From: Acinetobacter cumulans
GTDB lineage: Bacteria; Pseudomonadota; Gammaproteobacteria; Pseudomonadales; Moraxellaceae
Assembly: GCF_003024525.3 (NCBI RefSeq)
Contig: NZ_CP035934.2
Span: forward strand, 806,001 to 870,000
Direction: 5' to 3'
DNA length: 64,000 bases
Shown: piece by piece, positions 1 to 7,971 of the stretch
How positions within the stretch are numbered: the first letter of the stretch is position 1
Layout: each line of letters opens with the position of its first letter
The notes under the pieces: model-generated
Database searches by the model: none
What the model saw: the letters and a program-made list of their open reading frames with translations, nothing else
What the model was told of the DNA's origin: nothing
Position numbers and translations under genes: made by a program

Positions 1-163
1 TCTTCGCTCAGATGACATAAAGAACGATGAAAATATCTCTAAAAAGCGTGTCTATGGGAAAATATTTTATAAATTTTAAAAATATGAAAAATATTTCTGA
101 AAATAACTTAAATGAGTAAAACTTCGGAAATTAATCCCTAAGTCATTTCGCTACTATAGATCG

Positions 164-349
164 CAAGGGTGTGATAGAGATCGAAAAGAGCAGCATGCTG
201 TGAGGGCGCACGACGCGAGAGCAGTACTTACCCAAAAGGTCTCGATTCGGCTTAGGACGCTATAGACCAAGAGTTTATAGGCTATAAGATTATGACTTAC
301 AAAGTGATAATAGTTGAAGTAAACCAACCGTTTTCTCTGACACCACCCT
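164..349. repeat. 186-bp interspersed element, copy 1
   Basis: This stretch recurs at 2385-2570 in the same orientation and length, with only two mismatches by eye (C/T near 193, A/C near 235). Its ends form imperfect inverted repeats: the left end reads AAGGGTGTGATAGAGA and the reverse complement of the right end reads AGGGTGGTGTCAGAGA. Internal short palindromes (CAGCATGCTG, TTATAGGCTATAA, and GGTCT paired with AGACC) suggest a folded RNA or a MITE-like element. One mismatch turns a G-C pair of the first palindrome into a G-T pair, so pairing is kept. No target-site duplication is evident. Acinetobacter genomes are known to carry multicopy C4-antisense-like small RNAs; whether this is one of them is only a guess. 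Confidence 0.8.
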
Positions 350-720
350 AAAAAATTCTGACAAATAATGCATACATTAAATAAAAAGAACTAAAAATCA
401 AAACAGATAAAAACTAAAATAGATAAACCCCAGATTAAATGCCGAACATCCTCCCCACAAGCAAAATTGCACGTATCTATTCAGCTCAAGCTATATCAAG
501 ATTATTCCAGAATTCATTCTATACATACATGGAGTGGCTGTATGGAATTGAAAATGCTGAATAGCCAATAGCATTGATATATTTGTTAAAGATTGAACTA
601 TTTTTTAGAATTTTATAGTTTCGTTCCATACATTGCGTCAAAATAATCGACGGGTAAAAATATAAAAAACATTGGCATGAATGTGCTTATGGACGATTGA
701 TGCGTACTAGGGGCGTGTAT
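350..720. other. AT-rich intergenic stretch without a recognised gene
   Basis: I see no convincing ORF, RNA gene or strong terminator between the repeat element and the DUF1003 gene. The segment presumably carries the promoter of that gene, but no clear -35/-10 pair stands out. Confidence 0.4.
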
Positions 721-1428
721 ATGAACGCAAAAAATGAAACCTTTCCTTGTTTAGTGTGCCAAAAAAAATTCAGTTCGCATTTTTTAGTTCCAATGGGTAC
801 GGTCAGAGAAAGCATTACGCAAGAAATTAGCCAAGACTTTCCAGAGTGGAAACCACAGGACTACATTTGCTTAAGTGACTTAACGCGCTACCGTGTGCAG
901 TATGTACAATCGCTTTTACAGTCCGAGCAAGGTGAAGTCTCGGACTTAGAAGTTGAAGTGTTGCATAGCATGCAACAACATGAGCTGATTAGTAAAAATG
1001 TAGAAACCACCTTAGAACAGCAGTGGACTTTGGGCGACCGACTCGCAGACAAAATTGCGACTTTTGGTGGTAGTTGGACTTTTTTAATCTGCTTTACGCT
1101 GTTTTTAATTGTTTGGATTGCGGTCAATAGCATCATTATGGTGAAACACCCGATCGACCCTTATCCTTTTATCTTGTTAAATTTACTCTTGTCCTGCGTG
1201 GCCGCCATGCAAGCGCCAATTATTATGATGAGCCAGAACCGACAAGAAGCCAAAGACCGACAGCGCTCAGAAAATGATTATCAAGTGAACTTAAAGGCAG
1301 AACTTGAAATCCGACATTTGCATGAAAAAGTTGACCATTTGCTTTTACATCAGTGGGATCGACTTACTAAAATTCAGCAGGTACAACTTGATTTACTCGA
1401 AGAGATGAATAAGCAGCGCCATCAATAA
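721..1428 (+). CDS. DUF1003 family membrane protein
   Basis: This 235-residue protein matches the DUF1003 pattern: a soluble N-terminal part with a CLVC pair at residues 10-13, a pre-membrane segment around residues 100-117 (TLGDRLADKIATFGGSW), two membrane segments at about 118-138 and 150-170, and a charged C-terminal helix likely to form a coiled coil. The molecular function of DUF1003 proteins is not known. The ATG at 721 is chosen because AGGGG lies 7 nt upstream; TTG 697 and ATG 700 are in frame but lack a ribosome site. The gene stands alone between the two 186-bp repeat copies. Family assignment is fairly sure; the role is unknown. Confidence 0.8.
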   Translation: MNAKNETFPCLVCQKKFSSHFLVPMGTVRESITQEISQDFPEWKPQDYICLSDLTRYRVQYVQSLLQSEQGEVSDLEVEVLHSMQQHELISKNVETTLEQQWTLGDRLADKIATFGGSWTFLICFTLFLIVWIAVNSIIMVKHPIDPYPFILLNLLLSCVAAMQAPIIMMSQNRQEAKDRQRSENDYQVNLKAELEIRHLHEKVDHLLLHQWDRLTKIQQVQLDLLEEMNKQRHQ

Positions 1429-1491
1429 GGTGCTTTATCTTGTGTCGTCAATTGCGATTCAATCTTCATAGGAAAATTGCGTAGCTTTGGT

Positions 1492-1529
1492 TTTCCATTC
1501 ATCGCCTTAAAATATACGATGAATGGAAA
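1492..1529. repeat. Perfect 13-bp inverted repeat
   Basis: TTTCCATTCATCG at 1492-1504 is mirrored exactly by CGATGAATGGAAA at 1517-1529 with a 12-nt AT-rich loop. It lies 64 nt after the DUF1003 stop codon. No T-tract follows, so it is not a standard intrinsic terminator; it could be a transcript-end hairpin, a processing site or an operator. Confidence 0.65.
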
Positions 1530-1718
1530 CAAGGGTTTAGCCGTTGGTCGGCATAAAATTTAAGCTTTAACATGCTTTAAATTAAAACTGTGAGATAGAT
1601 CATTATTTAATCAAAATTTAACTTTAAGCTTTTAACTTTTGATTTAAAAACATGATCATCCAGTCGATATTTAATCCCTTAAAATAATTATAGGTTTCTT
1701 GCTAGGGGGATTATTGCA

Positions 1719-2168
1719 ATGGCTCAGTTTGATATTGAAATACGGCATCCACACCATGCTTCAGACAACGAATTAGAATTGGTACATGTCAAAAGTATTG
1801 CGGAAGTATCAACAGCATTTGATGCGATGCATTGGTTTAATTTGCAATTATTGTTGCTTCAGCTACAGGGGCGACAGGCTTATTTTATGGTGACCAATCC
1901 CGATTCGAGCCAGTCCATTAAAATTAGCTTAAATGAATTATCGACGTCTGATACCTTAGAGTTTGTTTTACAAAGCGACATCGAAGTCATTTCAGAACAA
2001 CGTGAAGTCTTTGGTTTATTTAAGCGTAAAACCAAAGATTATGTTGAGTTTAAACAGCTCAATTTAAGAAAAGCTCATGAATATTTGGATCGTTTTTTAA
2101 ATGGCCAGTTGGATGCACTCAAACAACAGTATCTACGTGGCGATACTGAAGTGGCGTGTAGCTCATAA
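1719..2168 (+). CDS. Hypothetical protein (149 aa)
   Basis: I do not recognise a family. The 149-residue product is soluble, with no signal peptide or membrane segment, and is rich in Leu and Gln around residues 40-55. It ends in a helical stretch with many charged residues and a short C-terminus containing one Cys. The start is well supported by AGGGGG located 9 nt before ATG 1719. It is a single gene between the DUF1003 gene and the second repeat copy, read on the same strand. Codon use looks like that of its neighbours, so it is probably a genuine gene; function cannot be inferred. Confidence 0.7.
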   Translation: MAQFDIEIRHPHHASDNELELVHVKSIAEVSTAFDAMHWFNLQLLLLQLQGRQAYFMVTNPDSSQSIKISLNELSTSDTLEFVLQSDIEVISEQREVFGLFKRKTKDYVEFKQLNLRKAHEYLDRFLNGQLDALKQQYLRGDTEVACSS

Positions 2169-2384
2169 AGTGGTTTAGCCTGTTGTATTGAACCTCTCTA
2201 GCGAAGAGATCGTGAAATAAAAATAGATTTTTTAATGCTTATTTGCGATCTTGAATGCGTATTTTTGTTGGGTTTGAAAATTATTTTAATATTTTTGCGA
2301 ATGGGTGAGAAAAAATTCCAAAATAGATAAAAATGAGTCTGTAGTAGGGAAACAATCCCGCCTGCTTTTTTCTAAACTTTATCT

Positions 2385-2570
2385 CAAGGGTGTGATAGAG
2401 ATCGAAAAGAGCAGTATGCTGTGAGGGCGCACGACGCGAGAGCAGTACTTACCCACAAGGTCTCGATTCGGCTTAGGACGCTATAGACCAAGAGTTTATA
2501 GGCTATAAGATTATGACTTACAAAGTGATAATAGTTGAAGTAAACCAACCGTTTTCTCTGACACCACCCT
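2385..2570. repeat. 186-bp interspersed element, copy 2
   Basis: This is the second copy of the element at 164-349, same orientation, 184 of 186 positions identical by eye. Sequences just outside the two copies differ, so the repeat boundary is sharp. Both copies are preceded by an AT-rich hexamer about 6-8 nt upstream (TATAGAT in copy 1, TTTATCT here) that could be a -10 element for a plus-strand transcript, but no good -35 is visible. Confidence 0.8.
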
Positions 2571-2751
2571 CAAAGTTCAAGTGATCACCCAATAAAAATG
2601 AACAATTAAAAAAAACTACGCCAAATACAACCAGCAAAAAAGCATTTCAATAGAAAATAAATTTCAAAGCAACCCAATCCACTCGAAAATATCTTCCAAT
2701 TTGTGTGTTAATAGACATGACTTACACGTGGCTAAGAACGTTTAATGTCAG

Positions 2752-2844
2752 ATGGATAACTCATCTCTGAGTCGTATTTTTGTACACAGTAATTGCAAAT
2801 GTGGCAAATGCATTTTGCGAGCTGAACCGTTGGCAGATGATTGA
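2752..2844 (+). pseudogene. Cysteine-bearing ORF ending in TGA, in frame with rluA (possible remnant)
   Basis: In the frame of the downstream rluA, codons from ATG 2752 encode a 30-residue peptide containing CKCGKC and ending in TGA at 2842-2844. The frame then stays open and encodes FCARTCSKCC just before the RluA domain begins. Cysteine pairs on both sides of one stop suggest either a decayed zinc-ribbon-like gene or an accidental open stretch. No strong ribosome site precedes ATG 2752. A selenocysteine reading of TGA is unlikely and unsupported. Treat as tentative. Confidence 0.25.
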
Positions 2845-2901
2845 CACACCGCAGTGCAGTTGATATTTTGCGCCCGAACCTGCTCCAAATGCTGTAGCCT
2901 C

Positions 2902-3567
2902 ATGCCTGCTGACGAAAAATTTGTATATATGCCTCCCCAAGGACCACTTCAGATTATTTATGAAGATGATGATTTGGTGATTATTGATAAACCTGCGGAA
3001 TTATTGTCTGTGCCAGGTCGTCTACCTGAGCATCATGACAGCGCTTATTTGCGCGTACTGGCTTTATACCCAAATGCCAAAATTACCCACCGTTTAGATA
3101 TGGCGACATCAGGCATTTTAATGTTTGCCAAACATCGCGATGCAGAAGTTGCGGTAAGTAAAATGTTTCAAGCACGCACGGTAAAGAAAAACTATATCGC
3201 TTTGGTGCAGGGCGAGCTCAAAGGTGAGGGTAGTATTAATGAGCCATTAATTACTGACTGGGAAAATCGACCGCGTCAAATGGTGCATTATGAACTGGGT
3301 AAGCCTGCACAGACCTTATATAAAGCTTTAGATTATGATGCCAGCCAAGATATCAGCCGTGTACTGCTCACACCGATTACAGGGCGTTCCCATCAGTTAC
3401 GTGTGCATTTAATGAGTATTGGGCATCCTATTACGGGCGATCGACTGTATCATCCTAATCCAGATTGGAGTCCACTCAATCGTATGGCATTACACGCGAG
3501 TTATTTGGCTTTTAAGCAACCTTTGAGTGGCGAACATTTGGAAATTCAAGGTGTTGTGCCTTTTTAA
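2902..3567 (+). CDS. rluA: RluA-family pseudouridine synthase
   Basis: The 221-residue product is a pseudouridine synthase close to E. coli RluA, which modifies U746 of 23S rRNA and U32 of some tRNAs. It shows the DKPAELLSVPGR segment at residues 29-40, the catalytic motif HRLDMATSG with Asp66, the KPAQT segment, and the GRSHQLRVH motif in the C-terminal half. It lacks an S4 domain, as RluA does. ATG 2902 gives a length like E. coli RluA. A GTG at 2854 would add 16 cysteine-rich residues, and ATG 2929 is a shorter option; none has a strong ribosome site. Function is confident; the exact start is not. Confidence 0.88.
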   Translation: MPADEKFVYMPPQGPLQIIYEDDDLVIIDKPAELLSVPGRLPEHHDSAYLRVLALYPNAKITHRLDMATSGILMFAKHRDAEVAVSKMFQARTVKKNYIALVQGELKGEGSINEPLITDWENRPRQMVHYELGKPAQTLYKALDYDASQDISRVLLTPITGRSHQLRVHLMSIGHPITGDRLYHPNPDWSPLNRMALHASYLAFKQPLSGEHLEIQGVVPF

Positions 3568-3773
3568 ATGCGTGTCTAGCCATCACAATTTTTTTATAAA
3601 AGTAAGTATTGGTACAAAGTGTGCATTAAATATTAGCCTAAGTAAGCAGTTGTGGCTGAGAATATGTTGTCAAGGCAAAGGTGAGGCATTGTTTTGTAAA
3701 TAAATCGCCAAATTGCAATAAAAATCGGCTACTTTATATCGAGAACCAATGACAATCATAAAAGGATTCGAAT

Positions 3774-4157
3774 ATGTCACGCGATTACGAACAATACCCA
3801 GATGATGACAATGGCAATGTGCTATGGCAAATGCATGAAGATGGTGATGACTTGACGGAAGCGCATGAAATTGAATATTCAATTGCGTTTACCAGTGAAG
3901 AAAAAGCTGATCAGTGTGCGATTTATTTGCTAAAAGAAGAACAAAAAATCAGTTTATTTGAGGATGAAGATACCAATGAATGGGTAATTACCATTTATGT
4001 GTATATGGAACCTGAATATGCCGACATTGTCGATTTGGAAGAATGGTTTAGCAAAATTGCCGTGCAATTTGAGGGTGAGTATGACGGCTGGGGCTGTATG
4101 GCCTATATTTATGATGATGAAGACTTTGATCCAGAAGAAGAACTCAACAGCCAATAA
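3774..4157 (+). CDS. rraB: RraB-family regulator of RNase E
   Basis: This acidic 127-residue protein matches the RraB family, cytoplasmic proteins that bind RNase E and modulate mRNA decay. The diagnostic features are the N-terminal acidic stretch, a central fold of alternating strands and helices (about residues 30-110), the FEGEYDGWGC segment near residue 100, and a very acidic C-terminal tail. AAAGGA lies about 8 nt before ATG 3774. The gene is monocistronic, closed by the terminator at 4178-4206. Assignment rests on the EYDGWG signature and overall acidity; RNase E itself is not in this window. Confidence 0.8.
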   Translation: MSRDYEQYPDDDNGNVLWQMHEDGDDLTEAHEIEYSIAFTSEEKADQCAIYLLKEEQKISLFEDEDTNEWVITIYVYMEPEYADIVDLEEWFSKIAVQFEGEYDGWGCMAYIYDDEDFDPEEELNSQ

Positions 4158-4177
4158 CCGTGCAAATTTAAAAAAGG

Positions 4178-4206
4178 GCCTAGTCTTATTCGATTAGGCT
4201 TTTTTA
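4178..4206 (+). terminator. Intrinsic terminator after rraB
   Basis: GCCTAGTC and GATTAGGC pair around a 6-nt loop with one G-T pair and are followed by TTTTTT. Confidence 0.85.
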
Positions 4207-4438
4207 TTTGGCTGTAGAAGCATTTGAACACTGTCAAATATTGTTCGTGTATTTAAATTAACATCATGAATATCGGTCTATGTTATGGACATCGTAAAGC
4301 TCCTAAAGGAGGCTACACTCGAAGCGGACTTGATTTGATCTATTGAACGCGTTATATGTGTCAATCAGAAAAAAAGCGAAACAATAAATACAGATCGCAG
4401 AGTATTGGAACAATACAAAAATAATAAGGAGTATGCAC

Positions 4439-4885
4439 ATGAGTCATAAAGTTCACCTACAACGTATATTTACAGCACCACCTGAGCGCGTATTTCGTGC
4501 ATTTACAGATCCTAATGCCTTAGTAAAGTGGATGGCCCCTCATGGTTTTATTGCAAAGGTTGAACACGCAGAGGTGCGCACGGGGGGCAGTTACCGCATG
4601 TCATTTACCAACTTTTCAACGGGAACCAGCCATGCTTTTCATGGTCGTTATCATGAGGTGATTGAAAACCAGTTGCTACGTTATAGCGATATATTTGATG
4701 CGGAAGAACTGGCGGGTGAAATTGAAGTAATTGTGCAATTAAAAGAAGTGTCTGTGGGTACAGAAGTTACGATAGTGCAACAGGGACTTCCAGATGTGAT
4801 TCCACCCGATGCATGCCATTTAGGCTGGCAGGAGTCTTTACAGTTACTGTCTTTTTTAGTGAATCCATCTATTCCAGACCAATAA
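4439..4885 (+). CDS. SRPBCC (AHSA1-like) domain protein
   Basis: The 148-residue product has the pattern of the SRPBCC helix-grip fold, AHSA1/activator of Hsp90 ATPase-like subgroup. The N-terminal strand is followed by PPERVFRAFTDPNALVKWM (residues about 13-31), then GGSYRM, then a run of beta-strands with a C-terminal helix carrying GWQESLQLL. Such proteins bind hydrophobic ligands; no ligand can be named here. ATG 4439 is preferred over ATG 4433 because AAGGAG ends 7 nt before it, while 4433 is too close. These genes often pair with an ArsR regulator, but none is present here. Confidence 0.8.
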   Translation: MSHKVHLQRIFTAPPERVFRAFTDPNALVKWMAPHGFIAKVEHAEVRTGGSYRMSFTNFSTGTSHAFHGRYHEVIENQLLRYSDIFDAEELAGEIEVIVQLKEVSVGTEVTIVQQGLPDVIPPDACHLGWQESLQLLSFLVNPSIPDQ

Positions 4886-5014
4886 TTTTGACCTGCTTTG
4901 CGACGCTGTTAAATAGGTGATTTGCTTCGCCAAGCGTATTGATAGATCAGATCTAGCGAATGAAATTTTGTACTGAGTTCTCGTATTTTTAAATGAGCTA
5001 AATAACCATAGTTT

Positions 5015-5044
5015 TTGTATGTCTTTCTAGCTTCCTGTTATAGT
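5015..5044 (+). promoter_or_regulatory. Candidate sigma70 promoter for phnA/yjdM
   Basis: TTGTAT at 5015-5020 and TATAGT at 5039-5044 are separated by 18 bp and lie about 60 nt before the start codon. Prediction by eye only. Confidence 0.45.
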
Positions 5045-5104
5045 GGCTTTTTTTTGGCATGTATTGTGCCGTTTTTTTGTGTTTGATCCACATTTGAGGT
5101 TGTT

Positions 5105-5449
5105 ATGACTTTACCCCATTGCCCAAAATGCCAATCTGAATATACCTATGAAGATGGTGACTTATTGATTTGCCCAGAGTGCTCACATGAATGGCGTGCA
5201 GGTGAACAAGACCTGAGCGAACAAGAGGTCGTTATTAAAGATGCTAATGGCAATGTTTTAGCCGATGGCGATGCTGTAACCGTGATTAAAGATCTTAAAA
5301 TTAAAGGCTCATCATCTGTAGTTAAAGTGGGGACAAAAGTAAAAAGTATTCGATTACTACCTGATGCATCTGATGGTCACGACATTGACTGTAAAGTGGA
5401 TGGAATTGGTGCGATTAAACTGAAATCTGAATATGTCAAAAAAGTTTAA
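5105..5449 (+). CDS. yjdM: PhnA/YjdM-type zinc-ribbon protein
   Basis: At 114 residues this matches the PhnA (YjdM) family. An N-terminal zinc ribbon uses Cys6, Cys9, Cys23 and Cys26 (CPKC and CPEC). It is followed by the PhnA domain with VVIKDANGN, then [18 protein letters not shown], and a C-terminal LKSEYVKKV. Despite the old name alkylphosphonate utilisation protein, E. coli YjdM is not part of the phn C-P lyase genes and its role is unclear. No phosphonate genes are nearby. ATG 5105 is the natural start; the upstream GAGGTTGTT provides a plausible ribosome site. Confidence 0.88.
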   Translation: MTLPHCPKCQSEYTYEDGDLLICPECSHEWRAGEQDLSEQEVVIKDANGNVLADGDAVTVIKDLKIKGSSSVVKVGTKVKSIRLLPDASDGHDIDCKVDGIGAIKLKSEYVKKV

Positions 5450-5591
5450 ATACCTTAGGGTTTGATATTGACCAGATATTAATCAGCTATCCCCCATACG
5501 TTGCAACTTGTAGCTTTTGAAGAGGCAAAAAGTATGCGTCGTATTTGGGGATCAGGCATAATTTGTTTTTACTTCGTTGGGAAACCACACC

Positions 5592-5960
5592 ATGCCTCAT
5601 ATTCATGTTGAATATTCTAACAATATTAAAAATATTGATGCCAAGCTGGTACTCAAAACCTTAAACCATACTCTTTTTGCAACGGGTCATGTGAGCTCGG
5701 CTTTAGACATTAAAAGCCGTGCAGTATGTCAACAGGATTGGTTGATTGGATTAGAGCCAGATGAGACGCAGGCTTATGTGCATCTTAAATTGTCATTACT
5801 GAGTGGCAGAAGTTTAGAAACCCAAGCTGAAATTTCTGAGCAACTCTTACAAGCCTTGCAACAGGTTCTACCTGCTCAGTCAGGTATGACGGTACAAATG
5901 TGCGTTGAAGTGTTAGAAATGACGAAAACCACCTACAGTAAGCAACTGGTTCAAGCCTAA
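5592..5960 (+). CDS. 5-carboxymethyl-2-hydroxymuconate isomerase-like tautomerase
   Basis: This 122-residue protein belongs to the CHMI group of the tautomerase superfamily. The chain begins Met-Pro-His-Ile-His-Val-Glu-Tyr, so removal of Met would expose the catalytic Pro1 typical of the superfamily. The following SNNI, the RAVCQQDWLIG segment around residues 45-56 and the late helix fit CHMI/HpaF. In homoprotocatechuate degradation CHMI isomerises 5-carboxymethyl-2-hydroxymuconate, but no hpa genes are nearby, so the substrate here is uncertain. ATG 5592 is chosen over TTG 5577 because Pro must be second. The gene stands alone and ends at the terminator at 5966. Confidence 0.8.
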   Translation: MPHIHVEYSNNIKNIDAKLVLKTLNHTLFATGHVSSALDIKSRAVCQQDWLIGLEPDETQAYVHLKLSLLSGRSLETQAEISEQLLQALQQVLPAQSGMTVQMCVEVLEMTKTTYSKQLVQA

Positions 5961-5965
5961 ATTCA

Positions 5966-5990
5966 AATAGCGCTTTTCAGCGCTATTTTT
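5966..5990 (+). terminator. Intrinsic terminator after the CHMI-like gene
   Basis: AATAGCGC and GCGCTATT form an 8-bp stem around a 6-nt loop, followed by a short T run. Confidence 0.8.
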
Positions 5991-6125
5991 AATGATGTCA
6001 TACGCACTTCTATTTTTAAAAAAATCAGCAATTTTTTTAGTTTATGGCATTTATTTAGCGTTTTAAATAAGGTATGTTGATTAAAATATGTTCTAAAAAT
6101 AGTTAAGAATAACAAGAGGTGTGGT

Positions 6126-6461
6126 ATGGCTGGTTGGTATGAAATATCGCTTGCAAGTGATGGTCAATTTCGCTTTGTACTGAAAGCAGGAAATGGCGAA
6201 CCCATTTTGACGAGTGAATTGTATAAAGCAAAAGCATCGGCACACAACGGCATTGAGTCTGTGCAAAAAAACTGTACCGATGATCAGCGTTATGATCGAT
6301 TAGAAGCTAAAAATGGGAAACCATATTTCAATTTAAAAGCCGCCAATCATCAAATTATTGGTACGAGTCAATTTTATGCCAGTGAGCAATCGCGTGAAAA
6401 GGGCATTGAATCGGTCAAAACCAATGGGGTTTCAACCGTCATTAAAGATATAACGACCTAA
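6126..6461 (+). CDS. YegP-family DUF1508 protein
   Basis: The 111-residue product consists of two tandem DUF1508 units. The first runs over residues 1-50 (GWYEISLASDGQFRFVLKAGNG, then LYKAKASAHNGIESV). The second runs over about 55-105 (YDRLEAKNGKPYFNLKAANHQ, then FYASEQSREKGIESVKTN). The duplicated F-LKA-N and GIESV blocks are visible. E. coli YegP has the same architecture; function is unknown. The ribosome site AAGAGGTGTGGT precedes ATG 6126. The gene is monocistronic, ending before the hairpin at 6576. Confidence 0.85.
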   Translation: MAGWYEISLASDGQFRFVLKAGNGEPILTSELYKAKASAHNGIESVQKNCTDDQRYDRLEAKNGKPYFNLKAANHQIIGTSQFYASEQSREKGIESVKTNGVSTVIKDITT

Positions 6462-6575
6462 AGCTATACGCTGTCATCAGAGTCTTAAATCTTTCATCAT
6501 GATGAATTGATGCACAGCGTAATGGCATCGAATGATGATGAGTTGAAAATGATGTAAAGCAAAAAATATAAAAGT

Positions 6576-6604
6576 ACCTAGGTGAACTAACCTAGGTCTT
6601 TTTT
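6576..6604 (+). terminator. Intrinsic terminator just ahead of the DUF2939 gene
   Basis: ACCTAGGT repeats at 6576-6583 and 6590-6597; because the unit is its own reverse complement, the two copies pair as an 8-bp stem with a 6-nt loop, followed by TCTTTTTT. It lies only about 20-30 nt before the next start codon. Confidence 0.75.
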
Positions 6605-6626
6605 GTATGGAATGAATATAGGCACG

Positions 6627-7277
6627 ATGAAGGTATTGAAATACAGTTTTTTTGTGGGGCTAGGCTTAGCCATACTGACTTATGTGATTTCGCCCTATTG
6701 GGTGTTGCATCGTATTCAGCAAGCCTATGAACAAAATCAGGCAAATAAAATTTCCCAATACATTGATTACGATGCAGTTAAAATTAGTTTAAAACCCCAG
6801 TTAGAACAACGTTTTCAGCACTATACAGGAGGTGAGTCATTACCCCCAAGCCTACAAAAATGGCAAGTTAAACTGAGTCAGAAGTTTTCAGACTATGCAG
6901 TCGATATGGTGCTTAATCCACAGACATTGATGCTGTTAATGCAAGGGAAAAACTTATCTGAGTTGATTCAAAAAGAGGATTTATTGGGTGCAAAATCTGT
7001 GTTAGGTTCTGTGCAGAATGTATGGCAGGAAGCACAGCCCATAAGTGATACAGAGACACAAGGTCTACAGCTGACAGCCGATGACGATCTTGTGCAAGCT
7101 TCTCATGCTGTTGAGCAAGCGCGCAGTCGACCACAGGCACACTATACGAGTTGGAATCGCTTTGAAGTGATCGTGCCACACGAGGCAAAATCAAATACGC
7201 ATGTAGAACAAAACACTCGATTTATGATGCAACGCCGTGGGCTTAGCTGGAAAATAACCGCAGTACAACTGCCTTAA
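6627..7277 (+). CDS. DUF2939 membrane-anchored protein
   Basis: The 216-residue product starts with one hydrophobic segment (about residues 5-25) and then SPYWVLHRIQQAYEQNQ, which is the hallmark start of DUF2939 proteins. The rest is likely periplasmic, and the final segment (RRGLSWKITAVQLP) resembles the family's last strand. Function is unknown. The start is ambiguous: ATG 6627 puts the membrane anchor at the very N-terminus; ATG 6612 and TTG 6603 are in frame, but TTG 6603 falls inside the preceding terminator T-run. Ribosome sites are weak at all three. Confidence 0.72.
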   Translation: MKVLKYSFFVGLGLAILTYVISPYWVLHRIQQAYEQNQANKISQYIDYDAVKISLKPQLEQRFQHYTGGESLPPSLQKWQVKLSQKFSDYAVDMVLNPQTLMLLMQGKNLSELIQKEDLLGAKSVLGSVQNVWQEAQPISDTETQGLQLTADDDLVQASHAVEQARSRPQAHYTSWNRFEVIVPHEAKSNTHVEQNTRFMMQRRGLSWKITAVQLP

Positions 7278-7339
7278 ATTTAAATTGAGAGCCTTAGGGT
7301 AAAAGCCAAAAGGTAGCGCAATTCACAGGACAATAAAGA

Positions 7340-7786
7340 ATGAGTTATCCAGTCAAAATTCATGGAGAGCAACAGGCTGGATTAGAAATACAAGAATTTT
7401 TATCCGCTTGGGATAATGTGGTGTGTCAGTTGGATATTCAGAAAATCGTGGGCTATTGCGTTGCAGATGTTTGTTTCTTTGATACCAGTAGCCAGACATC
7501 TGGAATATTAGCCTATCAGGCTTTATGGCAACGTTATAGCAGTGTGTTCCAAGCCAATGTTCGGGTTTATCGTCGAGATGTACTCATTCACGCCACTGAA
7601 AGTATGGGTTTTATTAGTTGTTATTCTAAAGTTGACCGAGATGATGGTGTTGAAACGCCTAAAATTCCTTGGTGTCGTTCTACATTGGCTGTACGAAAAA
7701 CTGCGCAAGGCTGGAAAATTCAGCATCAACATATTTCCTTGCCTGTGGATTTTGCTACTCAGCAGGCCATCCCTTTGTATTTCTAA
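7340..7786 (+). CDS. NTF2-like (SnoaL/DUF4440-type) protein
   Basis: The 148-residue product fits the small alpha+beta NTF2-like barrel. An N-terminal helix (LEIQEFLSAWDNVVCQLD) is followed by CVADVCFFDTSS, a second helix (YQALWQRYSSVF), and a sheet ending in the typical WCRSTLAVRKTAQGWKIQHQH pattern at about residues 112-132. Proteins of this fold act as isomerases, hydratases or non-catalytic ligand binders, so no reaction is assigned. AGGA lies 9 nt before ATG 7340. It follows the DUF2939 gene by 62 nt and may be co-transcribed with it. Confidence 0.72.
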   Translation: MSYPVKIHGEQQAGLEIQEFLSAWDNVVCQLDIQKIVGYCVADVCFFDTSSQTSGILAYQALWQRYSSVFQANVRVYRRDVLIHATESMGFISCYSKVDRDDGVETPKIPWCRSTLAVRKTAQGWKIQHQHISLPVDFATQQAIPLYF

Positions 7787-7971
7787 TATATATCTGCTTA
7801 TTTTTCTAATGGCATCATGGGATTAAAGCCAGCATGATGAGCAAGCCATAAAAAGCTTTAAATCACATTAACTTGTGCCTTAACGTTGCAAATCATTACA
7901 TGATTATCATACGCAGTGTTTGATGTTCAGCCTAAATTAACAATAAGAATTCATGGTTCAGGACGAAGACA

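Noticed and set aside
2..79. Open plus-strand frame of 25 codons at the left edge, possibly the end of a gene
   Set aside because: An open frame this short is expected by chance in such AT-rich DNA, and the peptide shows no recognisable motif.
2842..2844. TGA as a selenocysteine codon upstream of rluA
   Set aside because: No SECIS-like hairpin is evident directly after it, and RluA proteins need no such extension.
4285..4338. 17-codon ORF beginning ATGGACATCG before the SRPBCC gene
   Set aside because: Too short, no ribosome site and no family resemblance.
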